NCBI GenBank assembly: GCA_038216465.1
Contig: JBBQQC010000010.1
Coordinates: 40,861 to 104,860, forward strand
Source: JACCZX01 sp038216465
Lineage (GTDB): Bacteria > Pseudomonadota > Gammaproteobacteria > Burkholderiales > Burkholderiaceae_F
DNA length: 64,000 nucleotides
Reading direction: 5' to 3'
The notes under the pieces were generated by a model, which saw only the letters and a program-made list of their open reading frames with translations, ran no database searches and was not told the DNA's origin. Made by a program: the position numbers and the translations under genes. Of this stretch, positions 15,015 to 23,458 are shown in pieces; position 1 is the stretch's first letter; the number at the start of each line of letters is the position of its first letter.

Positions 15015-15030
15015 TATGGCGGAGGCGGAC
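15015..15030. repeat. Right attachment site, inside the 3' end of tRNA-Ser
   Basis: TATGGCGGAGGCGGAC matches 4567-4582 exactly. It covers the CCA, the discriminator base and the 3' acceptor strand of tRNA-Ser. Because the full tRNA stays intact on the right, the element integrated downstream of it and left the partial copy on the far side. Confidence 0.88.
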
Positions 15031-15110
15031 GGATTCGAACCGTCGATGCACGTTTTTGCGCGCATGCTCCCTTAGCAGGGGAGTGCCTTCGACCACTCGG
15101 CCACGCCTCC
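15017..15110 (-). tRNA. tRNA-Ser (anticodon GCT)
   Basis: Read on the minus strand, the 94-nt gene starts GGAGGCGTGGCCGAG and ends GCCTCCGCCA with the CCA encoded. The acceptor GGAGGCG pairs with CGCCTCC, the anticodon arm is CTCCC-CTGCTAA-GGGAG with anticodon GCT (reads AGC/AGU serine codons), there is the long variable arm expected of tRNA-Ser (around GCATGCGCGC), and a GGTTCGAATCC T-arm. Its 3' end is the attachment site of the element to its left, and the gene is intact. Confidence 0.97.
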
Positions 15111-15129
15111 AGGAGTTCGAGTTTACTTG

Positions 15130-15900
15130 TCAGCGGCCGAGCAGGCCCAGCGTCTTGATCAGCGGATCGCTGGAAAGGCGGAGCAGACCTTCGAACGGGG
15201 TATCGAGCTCGAGGATCAGGAACAGCGCGGCGGCGAATGCCAGTGCGCCGCCAAACGCGGTCAGCGCTGCGGTTGCATTGTTTGGCGCAAAGATGGCGAG
15301 CGCCACGAACAGCATCGCGAGCCAGGCCGTCAGCACGACTACAAAGGCGGGGGCGATCGACGCCTTGCCGCGTTCACCGAATATGACGCGCGCGCGTTCG
15401 AGGTCACCTGTCAACGCCAGCGCACGCAACCGCAGCCAGCGCTGCGTGTCGCTCGACGGTGACAGTGACAGCAGCTCAGCCAGGACTTTTTCCAATTGCG
15501 GCAAAGGAGTCGCCGGTGCGGTAACGGCCTGGTGCTCTTGCTTGTCATGCGCATCGATACCTGCGATTGCGCGCTGATTGAATCCCCGCAAGGCGTCGCG
15601 CGCCGCTTTCGAATCGTCTCCATAGTGCGCCAGCGTGCGGTCGATCAGCAGAATGTCGGCCGCCATTTCAACCACCGACGCTCGATCGGCATCGAACGAG
15701 GTCTTGGCGGTGCTGATGATCAGTCCCATCACCAACGCCGACAGTGTTGCCACCATACCGACCAGAAGCATCACCGAATCCCGCGTGCTGGAGTCGAGGT
15801 GCGCGCGCGGAAGACGCCTCCGCACACAGCGGCCGATGCCCCAGCCAGCCATTTGCGCCGCAAATGCGAGCGCCGCAAACAACAACGCGCTGGCCTGCAT
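15130..15900 (-). CDS. DUF4239 (bestrophin-like) membrane protein
   Basis: ATG at 15900 was chosen over an upstream frame that overlaps lysC; this gives 256 residues starting MQASALLFAALAF. There is an N-terminal membrane helix, a second near residues 42-62 (VMLLVGMVATLSALVMGLII) followed by STAKTSFDADRASVVEMAAD, a typical DUF4239 pattern, a helical soluble middle, and two C-terminal membrane helices. The family is distantly like bestrophin channels; function is not established. It follows lysC after 4 nt on the same strand. Confidence 0.75.
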   Translation of the reverse strand: MQASALLFAALAFAAQMAGWGIGRCVRRRLPRAHLDSSTRDSVMLLVGMVATLSALVMGLIISTAKTSFDADRASVVEMAADILLIDRTLAHYGDDSKAARDALRGFNQRAIAGIDAHDKQEHQAVTAPATPLPQLEKVLAELLSLSPSSDTQRWLRLRALALTGDLERARVIFGERGKASIAPAFVVVLTAWLAMLFVALAIFAPNNATAALTAFGGALAFAAALFLILELDTPFEGLLRLSSDPLIKTLGLLGR

Positions 15901-15904
15901 CGCA

Positions 15905-17161
15905 CTACGCCGCGACCTGCTCCAGCCCAAACGCCTTGTGCAGCGCGCGCACGGCGAGTTCCATGTACTTGTCTTCGACCACCACCGAGATCTTGATTTC
16001 GCTGGTCGAGATCATCTGCATGTTAATGCCCTCCTCCGCCAAGGTACGAAACATCAGACTTGCGATGCCGACGTGCGAGCGCATGCCAATTCCGACGATG
16101 GACACCTTCGCGATTTTCGGATCGCCGACGATTTGCTTGGCGCCGATATGATCCATTACCTTGGTCTCTAACACGCCGATCGCCTTGTCGTACTCGTTGC
16201 GGTGAACCGTAAAGGAGAAATCGGTGGTGCCGTCAACGCTGATGTTCTGCACGATCATGTCGACATCGACGTTGGCGTCGGCAATCGGCCCGAGGATCTG
16301 GTAGGCGATGCCCGGCCTATCGGGTACGCGCGTTAGCGTGATCTTCGCTTCGTCGCGCGCGAAGGCGACGCCGGAGATGATGGCTTTTTCCATCTTGATG
16401 TTTTCCTCGAAAGTTATCAGCGTGCCCGATGCCGCCTCTTCTTCCAGCGGCATGTCGGCGTCGGTCATGCTCGACAGCACGCGCAGCGGCACCTTGTACT
16501 TGCCGGCGAATTCGACCGATCTCAGCTGCAGCACCTTCGAACCGAGACTCGCCATTTCCAGCATTTCTTCAAACGTGATGCGCGGCATGCGCCGTGCTTC
16601 CGGCACGATGCGTGGATCGGTCGTGTAGACGCCGTCGACGTCGGTGTAGATCAGACACTCATCCGCACGCAGCGCGGCGGCGAGCGCAACCGCCGACGTG
16701 TCGGTGCCGCCGCGGCCCAACGTCGTGATGTTGCCGTGCTCGTCCACGCCCTGGAACCCGGCGACCACTACGATCGTTCCGCACTCCAGATCAGCCCGAA
16801 TCTTTTTCTCGTCGATGTTCAGGATGCGCGCTTTGTTAAAGGCGCTGTCGGTCAGCACGTGCACCTGCGCCCCGGTGTAGCTTTTTGCCTGTAGCCCCTG
16901 GTCGAGCAGCGCCATCGCCAGCAACCCAACTGTCACCTGTTCGCCGGTAGATGCCACAACGTCTAGCTCGCGTGCGTTGGGATTCGGTTGCACCTTCTTC
17001 GCAAGATTGATCAGGCGATCGGTTTCTCCGCTCATCGCAGAAACGACCACTACCAGTTGATGCCCGGCGTGATGCCACTTCTTCAGCCGTTGCGCGACGT
17101 TGCCGATGCGCTCGACCGAGCCAACCGAGGTGCCGCCGTACTTGTGAACGATGAGCGCCAT
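15905..17161 (-). CDS. lysC: Aspartate kinase
   Basis: The 418-residue enzyme phosphorylates aspartate, the first step toward lysine, threonine, methionine and diaminopimelate. KYGGTSVG at residues 6-13 and the FQGVDEHGNITTLGRGGTDT region form the kinase site; two ACT domains follow after about residue 265 (ALTRVPDRPG-like ITLTRVPDRPGIAYQI and VSIVGIGMRSHVGIASLMFR), giving allosteric feedback control. Length and layout match the single-function betaproteobacterial enzyme. No riboswitch is visible in the 70 bp upstream. The tilS stop lies 71 bp before it. Confidence 0.97.
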   Translation of the reverse strand: MALIVHKYGGTSVGSVERIGNVAQRLKKWHHAGHQLVVVVSAMSGETDRLINLAKKVQPNPNARELDVVASTGEQVTVGLLAMALLDQGLQAKSYTGAQVHVLTDSAFNKARILNIDEKKIRADLECGTIVVVAGFQGVDEHGNITTLGRGGTDTSAVALAAALRADECLIYTDVDGVYTTDPRIVPEARRMPRITFEEMLEMASLGSKVLQLRSVEFAGKYKVPLRVLSSMTDADMPLEEEAASGTLITFEENIKMEKAIISGVAFARDEAKITLTRVPDRPGIAYQILGPIADANVDVDMIVQNISVDGTTDFSFTVHRNEYDKAIGVLETKVMDHIGAKQIVGDPKIAKVSIVGIGMRSHVGIASLMFRTLAEEGINMQMISTSEIKISVVVEDKYMELAVRALHKAFGLEQVAA

Positions 17162-17231
17162 GCTGATGTTGTTGTATTGGATCGTCGTCGAATGCGGCGC
17201 GCGATTATAGGCAGCCGCTTGCGCCGCTGCC

Positions 17232-18713
17232 TTACGAATCGTTGTCGATCAACGATGCGTCGGGCTCCCACTCGATCACGATGCGCTCGCCGTCATGCTC
17301 GGTGAAGCGCACATCGGCGCCCAGCCGCGCCACGTAGATCAGTTGACCGTCGCGCCACAGCAGCGGCAATCGGCCACGCTCGAACTCGGCAACGCCTGCG
17401 TCCTGAAACAGACGCTTCAGCGTTTTGGACGGGCGCGCCGCGTGCGGCTTGAATCGCTCGCCACCTCCGCGCGGGCGCACTTCGAGCGGCATCGCACGCA
17501 GCCATCCGGGATCGAACCCTTCGCCGTTCACGGCGGTGAATCGGAGCACGCCACCCCAGCTGGCAATTGCTATTTCCTCTTCTGCTTGCCATTGCAGCAC
17601 CACCGAATCACGACTTGCATCGTCAACTGGCTTCAGAAGCAACAGTCCGCGATAACGATGCACTTCGACACTACCCAGGCGTACCAGCAGCCGGGCGTCG
17701 CTGCGCGCGTGGCGGGCCTGATCGAGCACCTCGCGCAAGCGCGCACGGCTCGGGGCCTCGAGCCCCTGGGCGGCGAGCCACGCACGGAGCGCTCCTGTTT
17801 GTCGTGCGGCGGGCAAGGTCGCAAGCCGATCGAGCCGCAGCATCCCTGCGGGCGCGCCGTCCGCACAGGCGGCGAAGTCTGCGTTCGCCACCGAGCGCAT
17901 CGCTTCGGCCGCTTCGGCAACCAGGTCGACCGATCGCGCTGCCGCTGCGCGGAAGCCCGGTCGCAGTGCATCGAGGCGCGGCAGCACCTCGCGCCGAACT
18001 GCGTTGCGTAACAGTGCTGCGTCGTCGTTGCTGTCGTCGTCCACGTAACGAACATTGCGCAATTCGACATAGCGTTCAATGTCGGCGCGACTCACATCAA
18101 CCAGCGGGCGCAGCAACTGCAGATCGCCGTCGAAGACACGAGCGGATGGAAACGCGGCCAGCCCGTCGAGCCCGGCTCCGCGCATCCATTGCAGCAGAAA
18201 TGTTTCGAGTCGATCGTCGCGATGGTGCGCCGTCATCACAACGCGCGCACCCGCCTCTCGCGCCGCTTCGGCCAGCGCCGCGTAACGCACTTCACGCGCC
18301 GCAGCTTCGATGCCGCGCCCGCGCCGCCTGACTTCAACACCAAGGCTGATAAGCGCAACGCCTCGCTCCGCGCATTCGGCCTCGCAGTGCGCGAGCCAGG
18401 CATCTGCGTAGCCGCTAAGCCCATGGTGCACATGAATCGCAATTACGCGGCCGATGCCGGTGCCGCGCGTTGATGCCAAGCGCGCCAGCAGGTCGAGCAA
18501 TGCCATCGAATCGCGCCCGCCGCTGAGCGCCAGCGCGACGGTAGCGGTCGGAGTTCGGCGCGGCGTCGGTGCCTGTTGCTTCAGCGGCTCGGCCGCCTTC
18601 GCTGTGGCGTCGCGCACCGTCGAGACGGCCCGCGCGACCGACGCACGTACGGTGTCGAGCAGTTGCTGCTCGAGGGGATCAGCTTTCTTCGACCGTGCTC
18701 TTGAACTTGCCAT
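17232..18713 (-). CDS. tilS: tRNA(Ile)-lysidine synthase
   Basis: The ATP-pyrophosphatase P-loop SGGRDS lies near residue 64, followed by HVHHGLSGYADAWLAHCE and the TAHHRDDRLETFLLQWMRGA motif, all diagnostic of TilS. The enzyme adds lysine to C34 of tRNA-Ile(CAU) so that it reads AUA. The C-terminal domain (VRPRGGGERFKPHA, RPSKTLKRLFQDAGV) is also typical. The N-terminal 50 or so residues before the P-loop are longer than usual, and the chosen start overlaps the end of accA by 35 bp, so the true start may be a GTG or TTG further in. Confidence 0.93.
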   Translation of the reverse strand: MASSRARSKKADPLEQQLLDTVRASVARAVSTVRDATAKAAEPLKQQAPTPRRTPTATVALALSGGRDSMALLDLLARLASTRGTGIGRVIAIHVHHGLSGYADAWLAHCEAECAERGVALISLGVEVRRRGRGIEAAAREVRYAALAEAAREAGARVVMTAHHRDDRLETFLLQWMRGAGLDGLAAFPSARVFDGDLQLLRPLVDVSRADIERYVELRNVRYVDDDSNDDAALLRNAVRREVLPRLDALRPGFRAAAARSVDLVAEAAEAMRSVANADFAACADGAPAGMLRLDRLATLPAARQTGALRAWLAAQGLEAPSRARLREVLDQARHARSDARLLVRLGSVEVHRYRGLLLLKPVDDASRDSVVLQWQAEEEIAIASWGGVLRFTAVNGEGFDPGWLRAMPLEVRPRGGGERFKPHAARPSKTLKRLFQDAGVAEFERGRLPLLWRDGQLIYVARLGADVRFTEHDGERIVIEWEPDASLIDNDS

Positions 18714-19653
18714 ATGCCAACAGCCGCGCATGTCGAGCCGCCAGCAGGTCTTTGGTCTTCATCCCCTGAAACTGGCGCAGGCTGTCGGCCAGTGCGCGCT
18801 TAAGCATCACCGCCATCTGTTTTGGGTCGCGATGCGCACCGCCGAGCGGCTCGGCGATGATCTTGTCGATCACGCCGAGCGCCTTCAGCCGGTGCGCCGT
18901 CAGCGCGAGCGCTTCGGCTGCATCGGTTGCCTTGTCGGCGCTTTTCCACAGGATCGAGGCGCAGCCTTCGGGCGAAATCACCGAGTAGGTCGCGTACTGC
19001 AGCATCAGCACCGTATCGCCGACGGCAATCGCCAGCGCGCCGCCCGATCCGCCTTCGCCGATAATGGTTGTGATCACCGGCACTTTCAGCTGCGACATCT
19101 CGTACAGGTTGTGGCCGATCGCCTCCGACTGGCCGCGCTCTTCGGCGTCGATGCCGGGATACGCGCCGGGTGTGTCGACGAAGGTGAACAGCGGCAGGCC
19201 GAATTTTTCCGCCAGCTTCATCAGGCGCAGCGCTTTGCGATAGCCCTCGGGCTTGCTCATCCCGAAGTTGCGCAGCGCACGCTCCTTCGTATCGCGCCCC
19301 TTCTGATGACCGAGCAGCATCACCGCCTGGCCGTTGAAGCGCGCCATGCCGCCGACGATCGACAGGTCGTCCGAGAACGAACGATCGCCGTGCAGCTCGT
19401 GAAACTCGGTGAAGATGTCGTTGACGTAGTCGAGCGTGTACGGCCGCTGCGGATGACGCGCGAGCTGCGACACCTGCCACGGCGACAGCCGCGCGTAGAT
19501 TTCCTTCAGCAGCGCCTGGCTTTTCGTCTGCAGCTGGTCGATTTCCTCTGAGATATCGACCGCGGAGTCGTCCTGAACGAAGCGCAGCTCGTCGATCTTG
19601 GCGTCGAGCTCGGCGATCGGCTGTTCGAAATCCAGGAACGTCGTCTTGGCCAT
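18679..19653 (-). CDS. accA: Acetyl-CoA carboxylase carboxyltransferase, alpha subunit
   Basis: The 324-residue length is normal for AccA. Motifs include FLDFEQPIAELDAKIDELRF at the N-terminus, LHGDRSFSDDLSIVGGMARF, GHQKGRDTKER, FVDTPGAYPG, and GEGGSGGALAIAVGD in the carboxyltransferase core. With AccD it moves the carboxyl group from biotin to acetyl-CoA, starting fatty acid synthesis in the cytoplasm. It lies between the glycosylase gene and tilS, a common betaproteobacterial order. Confidence 0.97.
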   Translation of the reverse strand: MAKTTFLDFEQPIAELDAKIDELRFVQDDSAVDISEEIDQLQTKSQALLKEIYARLSPWQVSQLARHPQRPYTLDYVNDIFTEFHELHGDRSFSDDLSIVGGMARFNGQAVMLLGHQKGRDTKERALRNFGMSKPEGYRKALRLMKLAEKFGLPLFTFVDTPGAYPGIDAEERGQSEAIGHNLYEMSQLKVPVITTIIGEGGSGGALAIAVGDTVLMLQYATYSVISPEGCASILWKSADKATDAAEALALTAHRLKALGVIDKIIAEPLGGAHRDPKQMAVMLKRALADSLRQFQGMKTKDLLAARHARLLAYGKFKSTVEES

Positions 19654-19658
19654 GTTTG

Positions 19659-20333
19659 TCAGTAAGTCACCGGAATCGGATCAAGACTACGCCATAGATA
19701 CCACGTCGCCACACTGCGCCACGGCTCCCACGCCTCGGCAATCTGCGCCACCCGCGCGCGCCCTTCACGGCCGATAACCGGCGCGCCGTCAAGATAATTG
19801 ACACTGACCGCTTTCAGCAAGCCCAAATCGTCGAGCGGCAGCACGTTTGGACGCAGCAGGTTGAAGATCAGGAACATCTCGGCGGTCCAGCGGCCGATGC
19901 CGCGGATATCGACCAGTTCGGCGATGATCTGCTCATCGCCCTGCTCGCCGAACAGCGAGGGATCGACCTTGCCGCTGACGAAATGCGCCGCCAGGTCGCG
20001 GATGTACTCGACCTTGCGGTCCGACAAACCACAGCGCCGCAGCGTCGCGGGGCGGCGCCGCAGGATGCCCTTGGGCGTCGTCTCGCCGCACGCTGCACAG
20101 AATCGAAGCCAGATTGAGGCGGCCGCTTTGACCGAAATCTGCTGGCCGACAATCGAGCGCGTCAAGGTGACGAACGCATCGCCCCGCGACTGAAGCTTGA
20201 CGCGCGGATGAGCGGCGATGATGCGGGCCATCGTCGGGTCTTTCGCCGCCAACGCGCGCTTGGCCCTCACCCAGTAGGTCGGCGAGACACCTGCGACCCG
20301 AACTGGCAACCGAGCGGTTAGCGTCGCCGCCAC
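19659..20333 (-). CDS. alkA: DNA-3-methyladenine glycosylase II-type (HhH-GPD)
   Basis: The 224-residue protein has the HhH-GPD core: RSIVGQQISVKAAASIW, then the helix-hairpin-helix LVDIRGIGRWTAEMFLIF, and the catalytic Asp in PLDDLGLLKAV. These enzymes remove alkylated bases. It lacks the N-terminal AlkA domain of E. coli AlkA, so it is the short form. It overlaps the 3' end of cysS by 16 nt and is 5 nt from accA, so co-transcription is likely. Confidence 0.88.
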   Translation of the reverse strand: MAATLTARLPVRVAGVSPTYWVRAKRALAAKDPTMARIIAAHPRVKLQSRGDAFVTLTRSIVGQQISVKAAASIWLRFCAACGETTPKGILRRRPATLRRCGLSDRKVEYIRDLAAHFVSGKVDPSLFGEQGDEQIIAELVDIRGIGRWTAEMFLIFNLLRPNVLPLDDLGLLKAVSVNYLDGAPVIGREGRARVAQIAEAWEPWRSVATWYLWRSLDPIPVTY

Positions 20334-21697
20334 GTCGTTCCGTCCGGGCCGTCTTCCAGCACCACGCCTTTTTCGAGCAACGCTTTGCGCACGCGGTCGG
20401 CTTCGGCGAAATCTTTTTCCTTCTTTGCCGTTGCCCGCACCGAAATCAACAACTCGATTCCCGCGCTGTCGTCGTCCGAGCCACGCAGAAATTGCTCGGG
20501 GGCCTGGTGCAACAGGCCGAGCGTCTGTCCGAGCACGCGCAGTTGCGTGGCCAGCCGCGGCGATTTGCTCCGATTGACTTCGCTGGCCAGATCAAACAAC
20601 GCGGCGAACGCGACCGGCGTGTTGAAGTCGTCGTTCATCGCATCATGAAAACGCCGCGCGTGAGCTTCGCTCCAGTCGAGCGGCTGGCCGTCGCCGTCGA
20701 TGCCGCGCAATGCCGTGTAAAGGCGACTCAACGCCGTGCGTGCCTCGACAATCAACGCCTCGGTAAAGGCAATTTGACTGCGGTAGTGCGGCCGCAGCAG
20801 GAAGAACCTCAGCACCTCGGCGTCATACTTCTTCAGCGCTTCCCGAATCGTCAGCATGTTCTTCAGCGACTTTGACATCATCTCGTCGCCAACGCGCAAA
20901 GCGCCGCAATGCATCCACAGGTTAGCGAGCGGCACGCCGTGCGCGCCCTCGCTCTGCGCGATCTCATTTTCGTGGTGCGGAAAGATCAGATCCGGTCCGC
21001 CGCCGTGAATGTCGAATGTGTCGCCGAGCGTTTCGCTCGCCATCGCCGAACACTCGATATGCCATCCGGGACGGCCCGCGCCCCACTGCGAGGGCCACGA
21101 CGGCTCGGCCGGCTTGGCGTGCTTCCAGAGCACAAAATCCAACGGGTCACGCTTGCTGCGCTCGATCGCGACGCGTTCGCCGGCGCGCAGATCGTCGAGC
21201 GATTTGCCGGAGAGTTTGCCGTAGCCCGCAAATTTTCGTACCGCGAAGTTCACGTCCCCTTCTTCGCCCGAAGCCGCCGCATCGGCCTGGTACGCCAGCC
21301 CTTTCTGCTGCAGTTGCTCGATCAACGCAAGCATCTGCGGCACATACTCAGTCGCACGCGGCTCGGCATCGGGCACGGCGAGTCCAAGCGCCGCGAAATC
21401 CTCGTTCATGTAGCGAATGAACCGCTCGGTCAGCTCGCCAACGCTCTCTCCGTTTTCGGCAGCGCGCTTGATGATCTTGTCTTCGATGTCCGTGATATTT
21501 CGCACATAAGTCACTTCGAGGCCCAGCACCCGCAGCCAGCGCTGCGCCATGTCCATCGCGGTAAACAGGCGCGCGTGCCCCAGATGGCAGTAGTCGTAGA
21601 CCGTCATGCCGCACACGTACAGGCCAACGCGACCCGGCACGATTGGCTGCAAAGGCTGCTTGCTACGCGACAGCGTGTTGTAGATTTCGAGCGGCAT
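20318..21697 (-). CDS. cysS: Cysteinyl-tRNA synthetase
   Basis: The 459-residue class I synthetase has GLYVCGMTVYDYCHLGHARL with the HLGH version of HIGH and the first zinc Cys, the zinc and specificity region GWHIECSAM, HHENEIAQSEG, and MMSKSLKN as the KMSKS loop. It charges tRNA-Cys. Length is normal. The gene is divergent from the TPR gene at 21786 with 88 bp between. Confidence 0.97.
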   Translation of the reverse strand: MPLEIYNTLSRSKQPLQPIVPGRVGLYVCGMTVYDYCHLGHARLFTAMDMAQRWLRVLGLEVTYVRNITDIEDKIIKRAAENGESVGELTERFIRYMNEDFAALGLAVPDAEPRATEYVPQMLALIEQLQQKGLAYQADAAASGEEGDVNFAVRKFAGYGKLSGKSLDDLRAGERVAIERSKRDPLDFVLWKHAKPAEPSWPSQWGAGRPGWHIECSAMASETLGDTFDIHGGGPDLIFPHHENEIAQSEGAHGVPLANLWMHCGALRVGDEMMSKSLKNMLTIREALKKYDAEVLRFFLLRPHYRSQIAFTEALIVEARTALSRLYTALRGIDGDGQPLDWSEAHARRFHDAMNDDFNTPVAFAALFDLASEVNRSKSPRLATQLRVLGQTLGLLHQAPEQFLRGSDDDSAGIELLISVRATAKKEKDFAEADRVRKALLEKGVVLEDGPDGTTWRRR

Positions 21698-21785
21698 CGA
21701 TCGTTATGGCGTGCAGTCCGCGGCTGTAGAATCGCGCGCAGTGTAGCGAGCAGCGCGCACTCGATCGGCGACCGTATATCCACTC

Positions 21786-22361
21786 ATGCGCATTCACTTT
21801 TTTTGTCGGCTAGCTGTGCCTCTCGTACTCTGCGTGGATAGCGCCGTTTACGCACAGCCGGTGCCACCGCCTGCGGTCGGCGACATCTCCATTGAACGAA
21901 AGGAGGCCACGCCGCTGGAGGAAGTGAAGAAGCTGATTGCGGCAGGCCGCAGCAAGCAGGCGCTCGAGTTTGCCGACCGGCAGCTGGTGAAAAATCCGCG
22001 CAACGCACAGATGCGTTTCGTCCGCGGCGTCATCCTGTCGGACATGAACGACAACGCTGCAGCGCGCGCGGCATTTCAGCAGCTGATCGAGGACTTTCCA
22101 GAGCTTCCGGAGCCGTACAACAACCTTGCGGTGCTGTACGCCGCCGATGGCCAGCTCGATCGCGCGCGCGCGGCTTTGGAAATGGCGCTGCTGGCACGGC
22201 CCGATTACGCTACGGCCCACGAAAATATGGGCGACGTATATTTACAGATGGCCGCCGACGCCTACCAGCGCGCCTTGAAAGTGCAACCCAACAACCGCGC
22301 GGTGTCGAACAAGCTCGCACTCGCGCGCGAGCTCGTCACCAAGGCGCGCACCCCGCGCTGA
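21786..22361 (+). CDS. Exported TPR-repeat protein
   Basis: A Sec signal peptide (MRIHFFCRLAVPLVLCVDSA, cleavage near YAQ at about residue 24) precedes a 165-residue body with about three tetratricopeptide repeats: AAGRSKQALEFADRQLVKNP, DNAAARAAFQQLIEDFPE and DGQLDRARAALEMALLARPD, each with the alternating Ala/Gly pattern. TPR proteins mediate protein contacts, and in this neighbourhood such periplasmic proteins are often seen before the cyclophilin genes. It reads into ppiA after 19 bp. Confidence 0.82.
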   Translation: MRIHFFCRLAVPLVLCVDSAVYAQPVPPPAVGDISIERKEATPLEEVKKLIAAGRSKQALEFADRQLVKNPRNAQMRFVRGVILSDMNDNAAARAAFQQLIEDFPELPEPYNNLAVLYAADGQLDRARAALEMALLARPDYATAHENMGDVYLQMAADAYQRALKVQPNNRAVSNKLALARELVTKARTPR

Positions 22362-22380
22362 ATTTTGACAAGGAAACTTA

Positions 22381-22944
22381 ATGAAGCGTAGACACTTGCT
22401 TGCTGCAGCGCTCGCCGTGATCGCATTGGCGGCGGGCGCACAGGCACCGGCACCGCGCGTTGTGTTCGAAACGAGCGAAGGCAGGATCGTCGTTGAGCTC
22501 GCACCGCAGAAGGCGCCGAAGACGGTCGAAAATTTTCTTTCGTACGTGAAACGCGGGCATTACGACGGCACTGTGTTTCACCGGGTGATTCCGGGCTTTA
22601 TGGTTCAGGGCGGCGGCTTCACCGCCGACATGAAAGAGAAGCCGACGCGCGGCACGATCGCGCTTGAAAGCCGCAATGGCTTGAAGAACGAGCGCGGCAC
22701 ACTGGCGATGGCGCGGCGCAGTGACCCGGATTCCGCCAGCGCGCAATTCTTCATCAACGTCGTCGACAACGCTCGGCTCGATTATCCGAATCCCGACGGT
22801 AACGGCTACGCCGTGTTCGGCAAAGTCGTAGAGGGCATGGACGTCGTCGACAAGATCAGAGCTGCGCCGACTGGTACTAGAGGGCCGCATGAAAACGTGC
22901 CGGTCGCACCGATCACGATCAAGACCGCCCGCGTGGTGAGCTAA
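22381..22944 (+). CDS. ppiA: Periplasmic peptidyl-prolyl cis-trans isomerase (cyclophilin A type)
   Basis: A signal peptide (MKRRHLLAAALAVIALAAGA, then QAPAPR) precedes a single cyclophilin domain of the short bacterial type with YDGTVFHRVIPGFMVQGGGF, NERGTLAMARRSDPDSASAQ and FFINVVDN. The key Arg and Phe/Gln residues are present. It speeds proline isomerisation during folding in the periplasm. The gene is 22 bp before its cytoplasmic paralogue. Confidence 0.92.
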   Translation: MKRRHLLAAALAVIALAAGAQAPAPRVVFETSEGRIVVELAPQKAPKTVENFLSYVKRGHYDGTVFHRVIPGFMVQGGGFTADMKEKPTRGTIALESRNGLKNERGTLAMARRSDPDSASAQFFINVVDNARLDYPNPDGNGYAVFGKVVEGMDVVDKIRAAPTGTRGPHENVPVAPITIKTARVVS

Positions 22945-22966
22945 CGCGTCACATTCAGGAGTAAGA

Positions 22967-23458
22967 ATGGTTCGTCTGTACACCAACTACGGCCCGATCA
23001 CGATCGAGCTCGACCACGAGCGCGCACCAAAGACCGCGGCCAATTTCGAGAGCTATGTGCGCAGCGGTTTTTACGACGGCACGCTGTTTCATCGCGTCAT
23101 CAATGGCTTCATGATCCAGGGCGGCGGCTTCGAGCCGGGGATGCGGCAGAAAACCGCTGAAGATTCCATCGAGAACGAGGCGCGCAACGGCCTGCGCAAC
23201 GCGAAGTACACGGTCGCGATGGCGCGCACCGGCGATCCGCATTCGGCGTCCTCGCAGTTTTTCATCAACGTCGCCGACAACGAGTTCCTGAATCACACGG
23301 CGCCGTCGCCGCAGGGTTGGGGCTACTGCGTGTTCGGCAAGGTCATCGAGGGAACGGAGACGGTCGACAAGATCAAGAACATGCGCACCGGCCGGCACGG
23401 CTCGCACCAGGACGTACCTGAAGTCAACGTGCTGGTAGAGCGCGCTGAAATCATTTGA
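22967..23458 (+). CDS. ppiB: Cytoplasmic peptidyl-prolyl cis-trans isomerase B
   Basis: The 163-residue cyclophilin lacks a signal peptide and has FYDGTLFHRVINGFMIQGGG, NAKYTVAMARTGDPHSASSQ and FFINVADNEFLNH, closely matching PpiB. It is a tandem paralogue of the exported version upstream. GGAGTAAGA precedes the ATG. Its TGA overlaps the TTG start of lpxH, so the two are translationally coupled. Confidence 0.94.
   Translation: MVRLYTNYGPITIELDHERAPKTAANFESYVRSGFYDGTLFHRVINGFMIQGGGFEPGMRQKTAEDSIENEARNGLRNAKYTVAMARTGDPHSASSQFFINVADNEFLNHTAPSPQGWGYCVFGKVIEGTETVDKIKNMRTGRHGSHQDVPEVNVLVERAEII

Larger units (their letters stand above)
4567..15030. mobile_element. Integrated phage-satellite-like element in tRNA-Ser(GCT), about 10.4 kb
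   Basis: The boundaries are the 16-bp direct repeat at 4567-4582 and 15015-15030. Contents are a P4-type integrase, small coupled genes, a secreted/membrane cargo operon on the plus strand, and on the minus strand an AlpA-like regulator, a DUF3631 ATPase, a terminase small subunit and a major capsid protein. The two arms converge near 9.3-9.7 kb. No large terminase, portal, head protease or tail genes are present, and the two flanking host segments join sensibly if the element is removed. This fits a phage satellite that needs a helper, or a reduced prophage. Two frameshifts on the right arm suggest partial decay. Confidence 0.85.

Noticed and set aside
18454..19551. Long plus-strand frame (365 codons) over tilS and accA
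   Set aside because: It is the antisense shadow of two well-supported genes, rich in Arg/His/Gln with no domain.
20909..21841. Plus-strand frame of 310 codons over cysS
   Set aside because: Shadow of cysS; Arg/Val/His-rich composition and no ribosome site.
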